Source of the DNA: Gemmatimonadales bacterium
GTDB taxonomy: Bacteria > Gemmatimonadota > Gemmatimonadetes > Gemmatimonadales > GWC2-71-9
NCBI GenBank assembly: GCA_013812695.1
Contig: JACCSZ010000056.1
Coordinates: 1 to 8,563 of the forward strand
Length of the DNA: 8,563 nucleotides
Direction: 5' to 3'
The position numbers and the translations under genes are program-made. Numbering within the stretch: position 1 is the stretch's first letter; each line of letters starts with the position of its first letter. This document shows positions 5,981 through 8,563 of this stretch, piece by piece. Under the pieces are notes generated by a model. That model had not been told where the DNA came from. It made no database searches and saw nothing but the letters and a program-made list of their open reading frames with translations.

Positions 5981-7598
5981 AGCGAGGGGAAGCCGCGTCG
6001 AGCGGCGGGAGCACGAAGGGGCCGAGATGCGGTCCGGCGTAGTTGGCGGCGATCCGAAGGGCGAACGCGAGCTGCTCGCGGGTCTCCTCGGGCGTGATGA
6101 TGGCGTCCACATGGCCGCGCGCGGCGGCGTAGCGGGCGTCGAGCTGCGCGTCGTAGTTGGCGCGCATGGAGTCCACGGAGCTCTTGACCTCGGGGTTGAG
6201 CTCGCGCCGTTCGCGCTGGGCGCGCTCGATCTCGGGGCCGTGCACCGCCATCACGGCGGATTCCCCCTCCATGACACCCATCCGACCCGTGGGCCACGAG
6301 AAGATGAAGTCGGGATCGAAGCCCTGCCCCGCCATGGCGTAGTAGCCGGCGCCCGAGGCGTGATTGATCGTGAGGACGAGCTTGGGGACGGTCGCGGTGG
6401 CCATCGCCTCGACGAACTGCGCGCCCGCCCGGATGATGCCGCTGTGCTCGGCGTCGGAGCCCACCATGAACCCGCTCACGTCCTGTACGAACAGCATCGG
6501 CAACCGCTCGCGGGTAGCGGTCTCGATGAAGTAGGCGACCTTCTCCGCACTCCCGGTGTAGACGATGCCGCCGAAGCGGGGTCGCTCGTCCGGCCGGCCT
6601 TTGATCACGCCGCGCTGGTTCGCGATGACCGCCACCGGCCGGCCTTCGATGTGCGCGTGGCCGCAGATCATCTCGCGCGCGACGCCGGGCTGGAACTCGT
6701 CGAGGGCGCCGCCGTCGAGCAGCGACTCGAACACGTGGCGCATGTCGTACGACAGCCGGTGGTCCTGCGGCAGCACGTCGTAGAAGGCGGCAGCCGACCG
6801 GGCAGGCGGCTCGGCCGCGCGCACGCGGTGCCGGACGCCTTCCGTCCGCGGCAGCCTGGCGATGTAGGCCCGCATCCGGGCCAGACAATCGGCGTCGTTG
6901 GCCGCGCGATAGTGCGCGACGGCGCTCAGCTCGGTATGGGTCACCGCGCCGCCGAGCGTCTCCGCGTCGATGGTCTGACCCGTGGCACCCTTCACGAGGT
7001 TGGGGCCGCCGAGCCCCATGAAGGTCGTTCCCTCGACCATGAAGATTACGTCGGACAGCGCCGGCAGGTACGCCCCGCCCGCTATGCAGCTCCCCATGAC
7101 GGCGCTGATCTGCGGCACGTGGAGATACCGCCGCATGATGGAGTTGTAGTAGAAGATGCGCGCCGCGCCGTACTGGCCGGGAAACACGCCGCCCTGGTAC
7201 GGGAGGTTGACCCCGGCGCTGTCCACCAGGTAGACGATCGGAATCCGCTGCCGCATGGCGACTTCCTGCGCGCGGAGGATCTTGCGGATGGTCTCCGGCC
7301 ACCAGGAGCCGGCCTTGACGGTGGCGTCGTTGGCCACGACCACCACCTCGCGCTCTTCCACGATGCCGACCCCGGTGATGACACCTGCCCCGGGCGCCAG
7401 TCCGTCATACTGGTCGTACGCCACCAGCAGGCCCAACTCAAGCCATGGCGTCTCCGGATCCAGCAGCTTGGCCAACCGCTCGCGAGGCGAGAGCTTGCCT
7501 TGCTGGTGCATCTTGGCCACGCGGCCGGCGCCGCCGCCCTCGCGGAGGCGTTCGGCGAGCCGCCGGTACTCGTCCGTGAGTCCGCGCAGGCGGCTCAC
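5979..7598 (-). CDS. Acyl-CoA carboxylase carboxyltransferase (beta) subunit, methylcrotonyl/geranyl-CoA type
   Basis: A biotin-dependent acyl-CoA carboxyltransferase of 539 residues, the usual size. It moves carboxyl from carboxybiotin to an acyl-CoA, with a separate biotin carboxylase/carrier subunit. The N half has KLSPRERLAKLLDP (35-48), VVANDATVKAG (88-98), IVYLVDSAGVNLP (121-133) and MGSCIAGGAYLPALSD (168-183, an oxyanion-hole glycine motif), then GLGGPNLVKGATGQ (195-208). The C half has VSGFMVG (374-380), ASGAGYYAMAG (414-424) and FSWPTGRMGVMEGE (433-446). GFMVG and the F..WP.....M.G pattern fit the methylcrotonyl- or geranyl-CoA carboxylase branch better than propionyl-CoA carboxylase, although the B12 subunit next door would suit propionyl-CoA. 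The GTG at 7598 is preferred because it forms a GTGA overlap with the preceding stop; a second in-frame GTG at 7622 would add 8 residues. No biotin carboxylase gene is visible. Confidence 0.93.
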   Translation of the reverse strand: MSRLRGLTDEYRRLAERLREGGGAGRVAKMHQQGKLSPRERLAKLLDPETPWLELGLLVAYDQYDGLAPGAGVITGVGIVEEREVVVVANDATVKAGSWWPETIRKILRAQEVAMRQRIPIVYLVDSAGVNLPYQGGVFPGQYGAARIFYYNSIMRRYLHVPQISAVMGSCIAGGAYLPALSDVIFMVEGTTFMGLGGPNLVKGATGQTIDAETLGGAVTHTELSAVAHYRAANDADCLARMRAYIARLPRTEGVRHRVRAAEPPARSAAAFYDVLPQDHRLSYDMRHVFESLLDGGALDEFQPGVAREMICGHAHIEGRPVAVIANQRGVIKGRPDERPRFGGIVYTGSAEKVAYFIETATRERLPMLFVQDVSGFMVGSDAEHSGIIRAGAQFVEAMATATVPKLVLTINHASGAGYYAMAGQGFDPDFIFSWPTGRMGVMEGESAVMAVHGPEIERAQRERRELNPEVKSSVDSMRANYDAQLDARYAAARGHVDAIITPEETREQLAFALRIAANYAGPHLGPFVLPPLDAASPR

Positions 7599-8011
7599 GA
7601 CTCCAGGTGTTCGGACGCCCACGTATTGATGTAGCTGATGAGATCGGACGTCGGCGTGCCGGGACCGAAGAGCCGGCCGATGCCGCGCGTCCGGAGCGCC
7701 TCCATGTCGTCGGCGGGAATGATCCCGCCGCCGGTGACGAGCACATCGGGTCGGCCCATCTCGTCGAGTAGCTGCCGGACGCGCGGGAACAGGGTCATGT
7801 GCGCGCCGGACAGAATGGACAGCCCCACCACATCCACATCCTCCTGTACCGCCGCGGTCGCGATCATTTCGGGCGTCTGGTGCAACCCCGTGTACACCAC
7901 TTCCATCCCGGCATCCCTCAGCGCGGCCGCCACCACCTTAGCGCCGCGGTCGTGTCCATCGAGGCCGGGCTTGGCGACGAGCACCCGGATCGGCCGGCTG
8001 CCGGCGGTCAT
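7595..8011 (-). CDS. Stand-alone cobalamin-binding subunit, methylmalonyl-CoA mutase C-terminal type
   Basis: A 138-residue B12-binding Rossmann domain corresponding to the C-terminal (small) part of acyl-CoA mutases. It should bind adenosylcobalamin and pair with a separate catalytic mutase subunit that is not in the window, as in archaeal methylmalonyl-CoA mutases and isobutyryl-CoA-type mutases. Visible motifs are KPGLDGHDRG, holding the DxHxxG cobalt-ligand motif (D18, H20, G23), GLSILSGAH (63-71, the SxL motif) and LVTGGGIIP (91-99). The ATG at 8011 follows the HAD stop by 10 bases, with a weak GACGGG upstream; reading further upstream in frame gives no domain sequence. The stop overlaps the preferred start of the carboxyltransferase gene by 4 bases. 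Substrate (methylmalonyl-CoA or another branched acyl-CoA) cannot be decided from this domain alone. Confidence 0.92.
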   Translation of the reverse strand: MTAGSRPIRVLVAKPGLDGHDRGAKVVAAALRDAGMEVVYTGLHQTPEMIATAAVQEDVDVVGLSILSGAHMTLFPRVRQLLDEMGRPDVLVTGGGIIPADDMEALRTRGIGRLFGPGTPTSDLISYINTWASEHLES

Positions 8012-8021
8012 GGCGCACCCG

Positions 8022-8563
8022 TCATGAGGCGAGTCTTTCCTTGAGCAGGTCGTCAGCCAGTGCCCCGAGCGAGGCGATGGTGGCGCATCCAGCCGGCGCC
8101 GCGGCACCGGCCGGCGCGAGCAGCTTTGCCGGGATCCCCGCGGCGCGGGCGCCCACCACGTCGACATCGTGCAGGTCGCCCACGTACAGCGCCTCGTGGG
8201 GCCGGACGTCCAGGGCATCGAGCGCGGGGCGGAAGATAGCCGGATCCGGCTTCTCGACTCCGGTCAGGGTCGAGTCGACGATGACGTCGAAGTATTCGCG
8301 GAGCCCCGCGGCCTCGAGCGCCTCTTCCACCCGGCCGTCGCTGTTCGACACGACCCCGAGGCGGATCCCCGCGGCGCGAAGCCGCGCGAGCGCGTCGTGG
8401 GTGTCGGCCGCGACGACGCTCCAGAGATGGCGTTCGACGTGCAGCCGCTCCAGGGTCTCGCGGACGTCGTCCAGGCGATCGGGCGGAACACCCGCGCGGA
8501 GAAACAGCGCCTCCATGAACGCCATGGCCCGCTCGCGGTCGGTGGCGCGAGCCTGTTCCATGA
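8022..8563 (-). CDS. HAD-superfamily hydrolase, 5' end outside window
   Basis: This is probably a phosphatase of the haloacid dehalogenase superfamily, acting in the cytoplasm on an unknown small phosphorylated metabolite. About 180 residues are visible. Counting from the methionine codon at 8561, they contain motif II (VVSNSDG, 70-76), the motif III lysine (VEKPDPAIF, K104) and motif IV (YVGDLHDVDVVGARAAG, 126-142, with D129, D132 and D134). Motif I, the DxD nucleophile pair, is absent. The helical cap segment starts at once, so the gene must begin to the right of the window and the methionine at 8561 is internal. The tail carries an Ala/Pro/Gly-rich repeat (APAG, 149-158). The stop is 10 bases before the B12-subunit start, so the two are probably co-transcribed. 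Substrate cannot be told; phosphoglycolate-phosphatase-like annotation is common for such sequences. Confidence 0.88.
   Translation of the reverse strand, partial: MEQARATDRERAMAFMEALFLRAGVPPDRLDDVRETLERLHVERHLWSVVAADTHDALARLRAAGIRLGVVSNSDGRVEEALEAAGLREYFDVIVDSTLTGVEKPDPAIFRPALDALDVRPHEALYVGDLHDVDVVGARAAGIPAKLLAPAGAAAPAGCATIASLGALADDLLKERLAS

Noticed and set aside
5972..6112. Upstream extension of the peptidase start to 6112
   Set aside because: It overlaps the carboxyltransferase gene, and would bury the signal peptide and lipobox-like cysteine that begin at the ATG at 5971.
5773..7302. A 509-codon minus-strand frame inside the carboxyltransferase and peptidase genes
   Set aside because: It is a shifted frame of those genes, made of long Arg/Ala/Gly runs without family features.
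5724..7634. A 636-codon open frame on the plus strand, antisense to the carboxyltransferase gene
   Set aside because: It is a mirror of the high-GC codon pattern of the real gene. Its product has no recognisable domain, and the opposite strand encodes a full, motif-complete carboxyltransferase.

Overview
This is a strongly GC-rich bacterial window in which every supported gene lies on the minus strand, so transcription runs from right to left. No ribosomal RNA, tRNA, CRISPR array, transposase or phage gene was seen. The mix of genes (a Cys-anchored TPPII-like subtilase, a split AtuA/DUF1446 pair, an acyl-CoA carboxylase subunit, a stand-alone B12-binding mutase subunit) fits a soil or sediment bacterium with an envelope, possibly Gemmatimonadota or a similar high-GC Gram-negative lineage. 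That placement is inferred from gene style only and is weak.

Layout, in transcription order. The 3' part of a HAD-type phosphatase gene enters at the right edge (8563-8022). It is followed by a stand-alone cobalamin-binding methylmalonyl-CoA-mutase-type subunit (8011-7595), an acyl-CoA carboxylase carboxyltransferase subunit of the methylcrotonyl/geranyl-CoA type (7598-5979), a large lipoprotein-type S8 peptidase resembling tripeptidyl-peptidase II (5971-3092), the AtuA/DUF1446 core protein (3095-1710), its separately encoded ferredoxin-fold C-terminal domain (1710-1306), an enoyl-CoA hydratase/isomerase of the LiuC/AtuE style (1309-542) and a small unrecognised membrane protein (545-312). 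All junctions are within 10 bases or overlap, and four are the 4-base overlap GTGA. This is the signature of one polycistronic, translationally coupled unit. Its promoter lies right of the window.

Region 99-311 is the only real intergenic space. It holds an 8-bp hairpin and a perfect CRP-type palindrome (TGTGA-N6-TCACA). A -10-like hexamer sits at exactly the spacing expected for a class II CRP-activated promoter. A new gene then starts at 98 behind a good Shine-Dalgarno sequence. It encodes a signal-peptide-bearing exported protein of which only 32 residues are in the window.

How the genes may work together: the carboxyltransferase, hydratase and AtuA pair fit carboxylation-dependent breakdown of branched acyl-CoAs (leucine or acyclic-terpene catabolism). 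The B12 subunit fits a downstream mutase step to succinyl-CoA. The exported peptidase in the middle could feed peptides, and so branched amino acids, into that pathway. The biotin carboxylase, a catalytic mutase subunit and an acyl-CoA dehydrogenase are not in the window. The peptidase link and the role of AtuA are inferences.
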